Positions 33,525-45,976 of a DNA stretch of 64,000 nt are shown here, in pieces. The notes under the pieces are model-generated. The model saw only the letters and a program-made list of their open reading frames with translations. It was not told the origin of the DNA and ran no database searches. Each line of letters begins with the position of its first letter. Within the stretch, counting starts at the first letter, position 1. The stretch is from Parietaria judaica (taxonomy: Eukaryota; Streptophyta; Magnoliopsida; Rosales; Urticaceae), in the NCBI GenBank assembly GCA_954871525.1, contig OX940866.1:14593001-14657000 (forward strand), written 5' to 3'. A program made the position numbers and the translations under genes.

Positions 33525-36500
33525 TATGTGGCTTTGGGGAGGATGAAGACGATGATCGGAGAAACTCGTCGCTGAAAGGATCGTCCTTCTCCGGGAAAGC
33601 AAAGAGAAGAAATCCTCGTTGCTCGAAGTCGTTCTCGAACCAGAATGAACAGAGCAGAAGACCGAGGAGTACGATGGAGAAGAGAAAAACGTTCCGAGTC
33701 AGAAGAGAGGATCTTGGGAAATATAAAGCGTCGAAGTGAAGTAATCGCGGAGAAAAAGCGAGAATATGTTTGAAAAAAAAAACTTAAAAGAAAATGTAAT
33801 AAATAAACCGCTCAACTACCAAAGGGTAAATTAGTAATTTCGCAAAATACTGGGTAAAAAATAAATGGTAACTTGCAATTTGTACTTATTAGAGCGAAAA
33901 ATAAATGTAAAAAAAATAAAATGTTATAACAAGGGTACCGAGCGAAACGACATCTCAGATAAGGTCTTTTAGCTAATTCTTTGAGTAGAAGAACTAAAGA
34001 CATATTTTATTTCTGGGGAGAGAATTAGAGCGCCAACTATGTCACTGTCAGCGACTAACTGCGCCGAAGAGCTTCTCCGACTCGCTCTCAAATGTCGCCT
34101 CCACCATACCCTAGAACTCCACCACGCTGCTCTCTCACAGGACTTCTGCTCTCGCCTCCTCCTCCCCGACCTCCACGATGACCGTCCCGCCGGTAAACTT
34201 ATCTTCCTCCAAGAATCGGAAACTGGAAGGAGAATCGTTTTTGCAATGCTATTTTGTGTTAGAGAGCTTTGGTTTTGATCTTTAGCTAAATCTACGAGCT
34301 TTCACTTTGGAAAATTGTCATGTATTCTTTAATTTACGTAAATTTCTCAACAAAAAACTTACAGCTAAAGCCATTTTAGTTGATATGATGGAGATTTACA
34401 GCGATGTATTTGGCGCATTTCAGCTTTTAGTTTCTGATTTTCGTTTGTTTGAGCCATGTTCAATTTGTGTTTGTATATTTGTTCGAGCATTTGTGCGTAC
34501 AGGGTAGCTTGTGAAAGAAACTTATTTGTCAAACATTTGTGATCATACTCATACTTCAATGAGGCATTTTTTTGTTTATTAATGAAGAACTCTATATATT
34601 ATATAGTTTACAAATTTCGCAGATTCTTTTGAAGGAGTATCGCCGTACCCTTTGTACAAGCGTTCAACATATTCTATTCAATAGTTATTGAAATCGATAG
34701 CCTTTTGTAAGACGCAGTGCAAAATGCCGGTTACAGGTGTTGAGAATTCCGTGAATCAAAAGGAAAAGGAGTGGCGGTAGTTGATTTTAGAAAATGTTTC
34801 TGAAATAGACAATGTTAGTTTTCTTGCTTTCCCATTTTGCAATATCTCGTAATCATATATGTTCCCGTGCAAAGGATGTCTTTATACATGTTGATTAGAT
34901 TTTGAAGAATGTTGGCGTCGAACTTCAAGTTGACGAGCCTTATTTTTCACAAATGAAAGGTATGAAGTGGTTCCGTATTTGGCACTAACAAGTATTAATG
35001 GAAGAATTATTCCTCGTCTCGGAATCAGCTTAATTATTGTTCTTTTATATTTGGAACTAATAGGTGAACTCAAAACAATTGATGGAAGGTCTGCAGTTAG
35101 TAAATGCAGTAGGTATAGCCTTTCTACTTCTGCTAAGAAAAATATTCTACTTTTTTTTCTTCGAAAATAATTTAGAAAAACACTTTCCATGTGATCTCGG
35201 AATGTATGACCTTTTGAAGTCTCATGAATTTGCTTACATGTATTGATTTATGAAAGCTAATGTGCTTCTGTTTTTGGGTTGACATCAACATTGGACAAAA
35301 TGATGGGAAGTGTAATTGAGGCTTTAAAAGAGACGAGAATAATATCTTGAGATGAGGTTGCTGATAGGACCCGTGGAATATAAACACATAGGAAAACTTC
35401 AACCAACGTGGCTACGGTAATTCTTTATTTACGAAAACACCAAGAACACACCCCTTCCTTTGAGAGAAGAGGCAAAACTCTCCCAAGTGATGTTCGAAGA
35501 CACAAATCCATTCAAACTTGACTAAACCTCTTAGCCCTAGGCGCATATATGCGGAGGGAAACTTCCTAATTACGTTAATGCCCCTTTTTCTTGCACCTAT
35601 AAAGGACATACTAAAGTAGATAAGTAGCACAAAAGGAAACATACCCGAAACTCCCTAAATGCCTCCTTTTTCTTATGCCTATAGACAATCAGGGGTATGA
35701 ACCATCAACCATTACTAACTCTCTGTTGATGATAACCTTTCCAAATCGGTTTGAGGAACTTTCATTTTTTTTGGAGCAAAAATCTATTATTTCAATGTAG
35801 TTTGTTCTTATCATTTTGGTTTTTGGATAATCAGCTTCTGATTAGTCTTCTTCATTTTGCAGAATTGAATCAGGATGTTTGATTCTCGATAATCGATGCC
35901 TGCTTTTTAAAGTTCAGGTGTGTCTTTGTTTTCTTCCGTGCTTCGTGTGTCATGTAACTTGGATAAAGGTGGCACTATATTTTTCAGGAGGTCCGCTGGT
36001 ATGATTCGTTCCCCACCATGTTAAAGGAAGAGGGTGCTACGAAAGTCTTTTCGGGGATTAAATCCATCAAAGAGGGTGAGTACACAGATCTCACTAAATT
36101 GAATGCTGCTCTATCGATCATTGAGTTCATTTATTGGTATTTGGTAACTGATGGTTTTAGTAAGTCTTTTTTCAAAGTTAAATGTGCCAGATAGAGATCA
36201 TTTCCATGAATGATTTTCATTTTAAAAGGGTTTCACATTACAAAATGTCCAAAGTGATAGTGGAGGTCAAAGAGTAAATTATTTTAGAACCATTGCCACT
36301 ATTTCCAATCCGATTTCCTTTAGGCCTCAAAATATCATGTAAAATAAAATAGTAAGGTAAAAAATGAAAGCTAAAGCTTAAAATAATAAGTGCTCGTAGA
36401 GTTCTTTTCCTGAAACTGTGCAGGAAAAATCTTGATTTCACAGTATTTAGCTTCTAACTGCTTTACTCTAGGAAACAAACTCCTAAATACATTGGTTTGC

Positions 36501-36617
36501 ATTCATGCTGGGTGTATATTCTTACACATCATAGAGTCAACAACCTAAACATAGTTTCAGCTAGATATTATGTCCAGGTGATCTAGCAGACAACCGAAAA
36601 CCAAAATTGGGCAAATA

Positions 36618-36622
36618 GGAAT
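36618..36622. repeat. Target-site duplication GGAAT (partner 45977-45981)
   Basis: Perfect 5-bp duplication flanking the first LTR element; 5 bp is standard for LTR retrotransposons. Confidence 0.9.
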
Positions 36623-37315
36623 TGTTGATGCAGGATTTCATCCTCCCCGAAAAACGATATCGAAAGACAAAACTACACCCAAAGACGTAAACGACGTAGG
36701 GTCTAAAGAAAGTTGGGCCTCACAATGAACCAGCAGGCCCAATAAGCAACCCAGCACGGTCAGTCTGTCAGGAGTCCACTTCGAAGCCAAGTCAACAAGA
36801 GCCAAGTCTTCCCGAAGACCAATCCCACGAAGACCAAGCCCACGAGGACCAAGCAGCCTTTCCGAAGACTAAGCAGCCCAGAATATCAGGCGTTTTCTCC
36901 CTTTATTGACCAAACCCAGAGTCCTCCACGTGGAAAGAGACCAAGTACCACGTCGTCGAGACTTTACACGTGGTGGCAAAAGAAGAGAAAAAGGAGAACC
37001 AGCTCAGTCTACTAGCCGTTACTAAATTCTAGGAAGTAAACGTTGTAATACAGGCTATAAATAAAGCCTACGAAATGACTTAAGGGAGAATCATCTCGTT
37101 CCATATATTCTACTAGCTTTTCACTCTGTAATCGCTTGGTTATCAATCAAATATACAAGTTCCTTATTATCGATCAACTCTTTACCAAATTGTCATCTCG
37201 TAACTTTCTTCACCGAAGTGGGTTTTATCTCGGATAATTAAGATCCACCGTCCTATTCATCATAAACAGAGTGCTATCACTTTGTGACAGTTGGTCGTGA
37301 TTATTCACATCAACA
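36623..37315 (+). repeat. 5' LTR of the 9.35-kb element
   Basis: Starts TGTTGATGCAGGATTTCATC and ends CACATCAACA. A TATA-like TATAAATA lies at 37055-37062. The primer-binding motif begins two bases after the end. Confidence 0.9.
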
Positions 37316-37385
37316 GTTTGGCGCCGTCTGTGGGAAATCTTTATAGATTCCTACCTAACCAAGTTCCCAGCAAGTAAGCAAGCAA

Positions 37386-38693
37386 ATGGCAAGCGGAGGA
37401 TCCAGCGGAAACCCCTCGGAGACCGCGGCGGACTATGCCGTAAAAGCCATGTTGGAGACAATCCTCAAACAACTCGAAGAAAACGCTGAGTCGAGAAAGG
37501 ATTTCCAAACCAAATTGGAAAACCTCACCCAGAAGCAGTCCCAAATCGAAGGAACGTTGACCGAAGCGGTCAGCTCGATGAAAGCCCAATCTTCGACAGC
37601 ACCACGGAGAGATCTCGGACGAGTAAGGACTCTAGATTTTTCCGGAATCCAGGTCACTCCAGGAACACCCGAGGTGGAAAACACCCCGGGAATAACAGGT
37701 GGGCAAAATCCCACCACGGGCCCACAAGGGCCTGCAGGTCGCGGGGTCGTAATCGGCCACATCACGACTAGGCACCCTGACACCGGGCTGGGATCAATCC
37801 AATCCAACTATGATGCACCGGGCCAACCCGATGATCTCGGATTCCGAACCCCCCAAAGAATGAGTCAGAATGTAGAAATGCAAGCCCCCCAGGCGCCAGT
37901 ACGCCCGGGCTCTGCGCGGATCGGGAACGAAATGACCAATCCGATCCGCATCCGGGATGAGATACCCCCTGTGGCCCGACATGATGCCACTCGCAACGAC
38001 AAGTACAATCCTTTCGCTTACAATCCCGACTCGCCATTCCCGGCATGGCTCAGAGGACTCGAATCCACGGTGGAAATGGTGCAGTCCGAGGTAAAAGCAG
38101 TGAGCTCGAAAGTCCATCACGCCACCTCGGCGACTCCAGAAATAGATCGCCTGGTTCAAGAATCCACGAGTACACCATTCACCTCGTTGATCACCAACGA
38201 GAAGATCAAGGACATTGGAAGAGTCAACGTTCCACGTTACGACGGAAAAACTGACCCGAGGGCATATCTCCGGGCATTCTACATCGCGATGGGAAGAGCC
38301 GATCTCCAACCTTCCCAGAGAGATGCGGGGTACTGCCAGATATTCGCCGAGCATCTCGTGCAGAATGCCCTCGACTGGTTCTCCAAGCTGCAACCAGCCA
38401 CAATCAGCTCGATTGATCAGCTGACAACACTTTTCTTGAAGCATTTCTCCATGTTCATCGAGACGGAGACCACGGTGGCGCAGCTTTACACGCTGCAACA
38501 AACAAAAGATGAGCCACTGCGGAACTTCATAGCCAGATTCAAAGACGTGCTATCACGCCTTAACGGAGTAAGCGACGAAACGGCAATCGCGGCCCTGACC
38601 GCGGGACTGTGGTACAAGTCCAAATTCAGGCAGGATATCTGCGTAAACCGATATACCTCAATCGAAGACGTGATGCATCACGGAGGTAATTAG
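37386..38693 (+). pseudogene. gag protein of the 9.35-kb LTR element
   Basis: A 435-codon frame from ATG 37386. The N-terminal half is a coiled-coil and low-complexity region. The C-terminal third is a Retrotrans_gag domain (VPRYDGKTDPRAYLRAFYI, NALDWFSKLQP, FLKHFSMFIETE, ETAIAALTAGLW). The frame ends at TAG 38691-38693 but continues with gag-like sequence (IRVEEERAALAAKFYP) to TAA at about 38819-38821, so the TAG is probably a premature stop just short of the natural end. No zinc knuckle or pol follows. Confidence 0.75.
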
Positions 38694-39149
38694 ATTCGAG
38701 TCGAAGAAGAGCGAGCCGCTCTCGCTGCAAAGTTTTATCCAACTCCGACAAAATCGAAGTTCAATAATCCTCCGAGGCCACCACGGGACCCCAACCAGCA
38801 CAAAAGAGACCCGATAAGGTAAAGGGAAAAATCCCCCCCAGTCAATCAATTTTCGAACTGATTATAAATCACCCCGAAAAGAACGAGGTGAACAATAATC
38901 TTCGAGAAAAGTTCGATAACCTAAGCTTCAATTTGTATCGCATCGAGAAGACCCTTATTGGGTTCAAAACCTGGACACGTCTTTACGTCTCCCCGCGAGC
39001 ATGGAACATTCTCTTATAAAAGACGACTTTGGATTTCACCAAGATCCTTATCGCCTTGACTCGCACTCGAGCTTTGGTAACGTCTCCTCTGCCGGATTCA
39101 GCACCACCTGGTATATTGCAACGATATTTGGGATGTCAAAAATCCTCCG

Positions 39150-41400
39150 GGGCAATTAATTTGCTTCACCTCGTATTTTGCGATGACCTTGAATCCTCAT
39201 TCGGGTAGCAGTCGAAGTGATATCCGGTGCCTTAATTCACCGCCCCGAGTTCCTTTCACCTCAGATCCGTATTCGGATAGTGAACGAGGTGACAGTAGAC
39301 GTCCATTTTTGTCATCTTTGACTTCGTGACAAACTCAAATCATTATTTGGGTAGAAGTCGATGTCATATACGATGCCGTAATGCATCAATCACAAGCTTT
39401 TTTCACCTCGGATCTCGTAGTGACCTCGGATCAATATCCGGGCAGCAATCGAGGTGATGGTATACACCCCGTTTTTATCATCTTTGGCTCCACAGGGACC
39501 TCGAATCCTTATTCAGGTAGCAGTCAAGATGAAATCCATTGTCGCAATGCATTGGCCATGAGTCCCAATCACCTCGGACCTCGCGGTGACCCCGGATCTA
39601 TATCCGGGCAGCGACCGATGTGATAGTGGACACCCCGTATTTATCGTCTTCGGCCTCGCAATGACCTCGAATCATCATTCGGGCAGCAGCCGAAATGATG
39701 TCCGATGCCCTAATGCATTGGCCACCGATAATTTCCCCCGTGTTTCATAGGACTAGACGACACGGTCGAAGAAGTGCGACCTGAAGTGAGGGTTGTGAAC
39801 TCTAAAGTCTACAACGCCTTCACGACTGCCCCCGATATTGATCGCCTCGTCCGAATCAACATGCACTCATTTCATCCCTCAGATCATCAACTCGAAGATC
39901 AGAGACATTGGGATGATGAATATTCCCCATGACGGGAAGACGGAATCAGGAGCACATCTCCGGCTCCTCCACATCACAATAGGGAGAGATTACCTCGAAC
40001 CATCGGAGAGAGATTCCGGAAAATGTCAGATCTTTGCCAAACATTTGGTAGAAACCACGCTCAAATAGTTCTACAAACTAGAACCATACTCGATCGGCTC
40101 TTCGACCAACTCACGACAATTTTCTTAAAGATTTTCTCAATGGTTAGGTTGACAGAAACCATGGTCGCTCAAATTTAAGCCCTGCAGCGGTAAAAAGATG
40201 AGCTACAAAGGACCTTCATCTCCCGCCTTTAGGACAAACTATCTCGTCTCATAGGGATCAGCGATGAAACGACAATCGTCACGCTCACCTCAGGACTATG
40301 GTACGAAATAAAATTCAGGCATGACATCCGCGTGAATCGCTACGCGTCAATCAAAGACGTAATGCATCATAATCGATTTTGCTTCACCTCGGATCTTTAT
40401 CCGAACAACAACCAAGGTGATAGCTTTCTCCATGATACATGCCATATCCAGCCTCACAAGAGTCTCGGATATATTTTCGAGCAGCATACGAGGTGATATT
40501 TGATGTTGCAACATATTTTCATCTGTTCACTCCACCTCCGGTCCAGCACTCACCTCAGATCATTATCCGAGCGCAACCGAGGTACGAGTGAGCATCCTGA
40601 TTTTATCACCTTCGGCCTCACAATGAGCTTGATCTTCAGTTGGGCGACAATCGGGTCTTACAAAGACCTTGGATCCCTATCCGGGCTCTAAACGAGGTGA
40701 AAGTGAACACTATGATTTGCGTAGTTTTCGGACTTACAACGATTATGAATACTCATTTGGGCAACAACCAAAGTGATATTTGATGCCTTAATGCATCGAG
40801 AATCTGTTAGATTCACCACGGGTCATACAACGACCTCGAATCTTTATTCGGGCAGAAGTGGAGGTGATATCAGATGCCTTAATGCATCGCTCACCAATTC
40901 AGCTTGACGATCAGATCTCGCAACAACCTCGAATCTTAATTCAGGCAGAAAACGGGATTATAATCTTCTCCACAATACGTGTCAAATCTGACCTCGTAAC
41001 AACTTTCACGCGAAATTCAGGGTGATATTTTCTATTGGAATACATCTTCAATCAATTTGCTTCATGTTCGGTTTGGCAGTGACCTTGGGTCCATATCTGA
41101 GTAAGCGACCAAGGTGTGAGATAACACCACAGTTCGAGTATCCCGTGTCCCCATACAACCACAAATCTACACTCAGGTAGTGGCTGAGCCGATATAAGAA
41201 TTCCTTAGTATATCTTGCGAATAGTTTGAATCACCTTCGGTCTAGCAATTACCTCGGATCCATATCCGGGAAATGACCAAGATGACGGCATACGCCCCGA
41301 TTTGTACTACATCCGATCCTGCAATGATCTCGGATCCATATCCGAGCAACAACCGATGTGGCAATCAATACCCTAAGGCATCACGGGATAAGCTATGCGA
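39150..41400. repeat. Degenerate tandem repeats with CCTCG(G/A)ATC and (A/T)ATCCGGGCA words
   Basis: About 20 imperfect units, spaced roughly 70-100 bp, combine ACCTCGGATC, an ATATCCGGGCAG-type word and CGAGGTGAT, with TTAATGCATC recurring between them. The array is interrupted by a second gag copy. Such arrays are known in the untranslated regions of plant Tat/Ogre-type elements, where they can seed satellite DNA. Confidence 0.7.
39737..40376 (+). pseudogene. Second, decayed copy of the gag domain
   Basis: Aligns in order with 38040-38680 of the gag gene: GLDDTVEEVRPEV, PDIDRLVRI, the block KIRDIGMMNIPHDGKTESGA and CQIFAKHLVETTLK, and on to a TSIEDVMHH equivalent (ASIKDVMHH). It is broken by several stops and shifts. 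Embedded in the tandem repeats, it is much more diverged from gag than the two LTRs are from each other. Confidence 0.7.
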
Positions 41401-44400
41401 TTCTCATTGAATTAGAGGACAATCTTTCTCCGCAAGGCCAAGACCCAAGAGCGCATCCGAGGTACCATGTTCTCACACATTAGCATTTCGTTTCTCAAAT
41501 CATAATTGTCGTACATGACCTCCGAAGATTTGATGACAAACATCAATTACAAAATATTTTACAAGCCAACGTAAAACAAATGGCTTAAACGCAACCATGA
41601 TGATGAACTTTGGCACTTCAAGGACGCGCATTCGAAAGTAAAATTGGCAAGTAGGTACTTCACTAAACAAACCGGTTCGAGGTACCCCTTCTCTTCTTGA
41701 CCATATTTTGTTATTTTTTCCTCGCGGTGGGAGTGTATACCACGCGTATACGCATCCACTATCACCAAATCTTTATTGCAAAACCTACGTGTAGACGAAG
41801 TAAGGGGAAGCTAGAATAGTGGCAACACTATTCTGATCCACCTTGGAACTATTTACCGAAAGCGACATCTCTTTCTCATAGTTTAGCGCGCGTTCAAATC
41901 AAACGACCGTAAACTACCAAGTTTCTCACGGGGTTTGGTTTCTACTACGAGTATATCACTTCGAATAATACTCGGAAAGAAAACACCACCGGGGATCAGC
42001 GAGGTGGTCGAGCTCGTGCCGTTTACGCAACCTCAGCTCGCGAGTCGAAGCAAGCTCATGGGTAGTGCAAAAGAATTTTAAATGTTCGCCGGAGAAAGAG
42101 TAACATGACGTGGATAGAAGGGCGAGAAACCTTAAGAGCAGAATGCACGATCCTTAATGGAAAAGGCCAGACACAAAATTATGATCCAGACCTCATAAAG
42201 CCTACGAACACCCGACACTTAAATGTCGAAAACTCCAAATGGCTTCAAGTAATGATTCGAACGAGGTGAAATTAAAAGCCTCAAAATTGAAGAATTATAT
42301 CTTACCCTCCAGAGGAATCAGAATAGACCTCCACAAGGAGGTCAAACTGTACGCCTACGGATGAAAGGGTTGCTCATCAATGTCATGCGAACATTTCCAT
42401 GATAATTAAATGACGAGCTCAAATCCAATATGCAAAATACAAGCTTCCCGTGGTCAGATCGAGATAAACCTCAGAATCCAGGGATGACATTCGCGACAAA
42501 GCGTTGGAACTCGTAAAACGAATTTCAATTCGACAACTGGGACCCCGAACACTATGTTGGGTTATCATCGTACGAAAAAACAAAATAATACGAGATCCAG
42601 CAGTAACTCATTATACCCTATCTCGTTTGAGAAACAATGGGGATACATACATTGGACCCATGCATCATTCATAACGTGAAGTTCACGGGACTCCACCGCG
42701 AATAAAGTACGAAGTGCTTGCAAGCGTTCGAAGCACCTCGGAACCTTTTTACAAAGTGACCCCCTTCCTCGAAGTACATTGCCTATCATAACAATCCCAA
42801 CGCGTCTTAGTTTCCCGAGATTCGATTTCGAAGGACGGGTCCAACCCCAAAAGTTGCCCAGAAAAGAAAACATCTAGGGATCAACGTACAAGACCTCAAA
42901 GCGTCCTAGTTTCCCGAGATTCGATTTCGAAGTATGAGTCCAACCCCAACACAAAGGAAAGTTGCTCGGAAAAGAAAACATCCAAGGGATCAACACACAA
43001 GACCTTTGATTGACCACTAATAATGGAAATAGTAGAGTCGAAGGGGAATCGTGGGAAAACCCAAGTAAAACGAGGTGGCAAACCTCGGGAATAAGTCTCA
43101 GCAACGAAAAGGGAAGCAACAAGTGTGATTGGCGCTTCGCGGGAAACCCAACGTAACAAAAGTCAACACAACAAGGTTGGACTCCTAACCACAAAAGAGC
43201 TCCCCGATCAAGGAGGTGGAAAACATCATTCCAAAACAAGGTACTTCCAAAACAAGGTACTTCATATTGCTTACATATTTTCCACTTCGGCAATAACTTA
43301 AAACGAAAATTAGGGTTGTCTGAAAATTTTTACCAACTACGTACTAAATGGTTTAAGATTCATAGACCTTTCTCTCTATGTTTATTTATTTTTCCCCCGG
43401 GATGGTAGTATACACTAGTATACTCCACGGTTGATATTTTACCTCTAATAGATTTTTGATTCCGAAATCTTGAAAACTTTTTAAGACTCAGGTTTTGTGT
43501 AACAAGAAAGTTTTCTCCATAATCACGTCCTGTATTCAAGAATTTAATTTGATAATATCGAACATTATTGGAGACATTCATTTTAATACTAGTAGATATA
43601 GCTTTAGCATCACTCACATGTTTGCCCATTGTATTCGATAGTTTGTGGGTTTGGAATGTGATTTGTCAGGACCTGATTGACAACCGAATATACTCATCGT
43701 AAAGGTATTTGAGGAAATCAACGAGGACCCAAAAATCACTCTTACCAACTCTAAACATTCATACGATGCCGTAAACTACGTTCGAGATGATTACTTAGCT
43801 ATCGTCTAAATTATGATCTACCCGATAAGTTCTTAATCTTCGAATTTAACTTCTTATACAAGGATGTGAATACGTCGAGGTAACTTATCCCTATTTATTA
43901 AATATCAATCGAAAATATACCGAATGATAGAGAAAAGCGAAACCCGCTTTCATTTACAGAAATGCAAAAAAGCATTGCCTAAACCAACAAATACATGTCT
44001 AGCTATACTTTGAGATCATCTCGAAGTGCCTAAATGTAGAACCAAGACATTGCTCGGTAAAACATAAGGTAAAAATCAGTTCCAAATTGTACGAGGCTTC
44101 AAAAGAGGAAGTACTAATACTCCTTCGAGCCGAACCAATTTGCGAGGTGAATATACCCGAAGCGGTCAGCGAATTTTATGGCGACAAGGAAAAGGAAAAG
44201 GTAAATGGAAATCTCCAAAGGCTCAATCAACCTAAACATGGCTTCCTTAACGACTGTCTCCTAGCGCCCCACATCAAGAGATAGGGTAAAGAAACGTGCT
44301 ATCACGGACTTCTATCCTTAAGAACACTTCCTACACCATGAACTACGCAATGACTTGATCCCTGAAAGAAAGGTACGTAGGCAGCCTACGCTTTGCGAGG

Positions 44401-45283
44401 TCCAGTATAATATCTTTGCATCTCGAGGGTTATCCAAGATGACGAGGTCGAACGGAACACCTCGACAGACAAGGTAATCCTGACTTAGTACTTTAAATTT
44501 TCTAGATGGTTACGATTTTCATTGATAAATTCGTTTAGGATATCTCACTGGGATCTAACTAGTTCGAGATATCCATATACCTTTGTTAATTTTTGTTATC
44601 TTCCTCCGGAGCTTAAGTGTGCTTTCTTAAACACTCGCTTTGTTCGATTATTTATTTCAAAGTTTAAACATGCCCGAAGTATGGGGTATCTTTAGATTAT
44701 TTTGATGGTCTTCGACACCTCGAACAATCTTTGAAAACCCTGAACCCGGTATTCAAAGCAAAATTTTCTTCTTGTATTGGTCTAGCATTCAAGCGAATGA
44801 TCCGAGAGGAATTAGTGAATCTAAAGGTTCGATTTTCACCTCATAAATTCAATCCTAACGAAGTCCGAAGTAGAAATCACATTGGATTTGCAAAGTAACT
44901 TAGGCTGAGTAGTTTATGCAAAGACAAATTAAAGTCAAGAAAATTCTGTGGATTTTGAAATTAAATCGAATATTTACTGGATGATGAAACGCAAAAATGG
45001 GCAAAGAGAGAGACGAAAATCGTCGATGAAAATTCAAACCTTCCGGAAATAAGGAAAGGTCAACAGGTCGGAATCCCGACCAAAGAAAAAACCTCGCAAA
45101 CGAGGACCTTACGCATTTTCCATCGACACGTTGTTTTGCGATCAAAACAACAAAGTTTATACGAAGACAAAATGTGGAATAATTCCACCTCGTCGGAAAC
45201 CTAAAGTCTTCATATCGTTAAAGATATCGCGTCAACATAATAGTCCATCAACCATTCCATACTTAATGGACTGGGGGGCTCAC
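41401..45283. other. Internal noncoding part of the 9.35-kb element
   Basis: No recognisable pol domain. A tandem duplication of about 100 bp lies at 42804-43002 (shared words TAGTTTCCCGAGATTCGATT and GAAAAGAAAACATC). The tract before the 3' LTR is purine-rich and includes the likely polypurine tract at 45269-45283. Confidence 0.55.
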
Positions 45284-45976
45284 TGTTGATGCAGGATTTC
45301 ATCCTCCCCGAAAAACGACATCGAAAGACAAAACTACACCCAAAGACGTAAACGACGTAGGGTCTAAAGAAAGTTGGGCCTCACAACGAACCAGCAGGCC
45401 CAATAAGCAACCCAGCACGGTCAGTCTGTCAAGAGTCCACTTCGAAGCCAAGTCAACAAGAGTCAAGTCTTCCCGAAGACCAAGCCCACGAAGACCAAGC
45501 CCACGAGGACCAAGCAGCCTTTCCGAAGACTAAGCAGCCCAGAATATCAGGCGTTTTCTCCCTTTATTGACCAAACCCAGAGTCCTCCACGTGGAAAGAG
45601 ACCAAGTACCACGTCGTCGAGACTTTACACGTGGTGGCAAAAGAAGAGTAAAAGGAGAACCAGCTCAGTCTACTAGCCGTTACTAAATTCTAGGAAGTAA
45701 ACGTTGTAATAAAGGCTATAAATAAAGCCTACGAAATGACTTAAGGGAGAATCATCTCGTTCCATATATTCTACTAGCTTTTCACTCTGTAATCGCTTGG
45801 TTATCAATCAAACATACAAGTTCCTTTTTATCGATCAACTCTTTACCAAATTGTCATCTCGTAACTTTCTTCACCGAAGTGGGTTTTATCTCGGATAATT
45901 AAGATCCACCGTCCTATTCATCATAAACAGAGTGCTATCACTTTGTGACTGTTGGTCGTGATTATTCACGTCAACA
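45284..45976 (+). repeat. 3' LTR of the 9.35-kb element
   Basis: 693 bp, same length as the 5' LTR, ends CACGTCAACA, and is followed by the duplication GGAAT. Confidence 0.9.

Larger units (their letters stand above)
20563..33720. mobile_element. MULE-related composite element or cluster, boundaries uncertain
   Basis: Grouped because the noncoding parts across 13 kb share the octamer TAGCGGTA (and complement), because a 220-bp noncoding block recurs at 20731, 30781 and 33226, and because the genes are ones plant MULEs carry: MuDR-type transposase, Ulp1-like and DUF1985 (as in Kaonashi/KI-MULEs), plus F-box and GRF zinc-finger genes. Order: transposase (+), GRF finger (-), Transposase_28-like (-), F-box (+), Ulp1-like (-), DUF1985 (-). 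I could not define terminal inverted repeats or a 9-11 bp duplication, so it may be one giant element, nested related elements or a degenerate cluster. Confidence 0.5.
36623..45976 (+). mobile_element. LTR retrotransposon, Ty3/gypsy-like, non-autonomous (9.35 kb)
   Basis: Two 693-bp LTRs with TG...CA ends, differing at about a dozen positions by eye (about 98% identical). They are followed by a TTTGGCGCCGTCTGTGGG primer-binding-type motif and preceded by the polypurine-like tract ACTGGGGGGCTCAC. One gag reading frame is present; I saw no protease, reverse transcriptase, RNase H or integrase motif. A gag-only element of this kind is usually called TR-GAG or LARD and needs an autonomous partner. 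It lies in intron 6 of ASCH gene 2, in the gene's orientation. Confidence 0.9.

Noticed and set aside
20300..34030. Terminal inverted repeats of the MULE composite
   Set aside because: I compared 20.29-20.50 kb with the reverse complement of 33.68-34.00 kb and found only short pyrimidine matches; a dot-plot is needed before claiming ends.
42565..43293. Minus-strand frames of 90-140 codons in the 9.35-kb LTR element
   Set aside because: They overlap a tandem duplication, run opposite to the element and show no recognisable domain.
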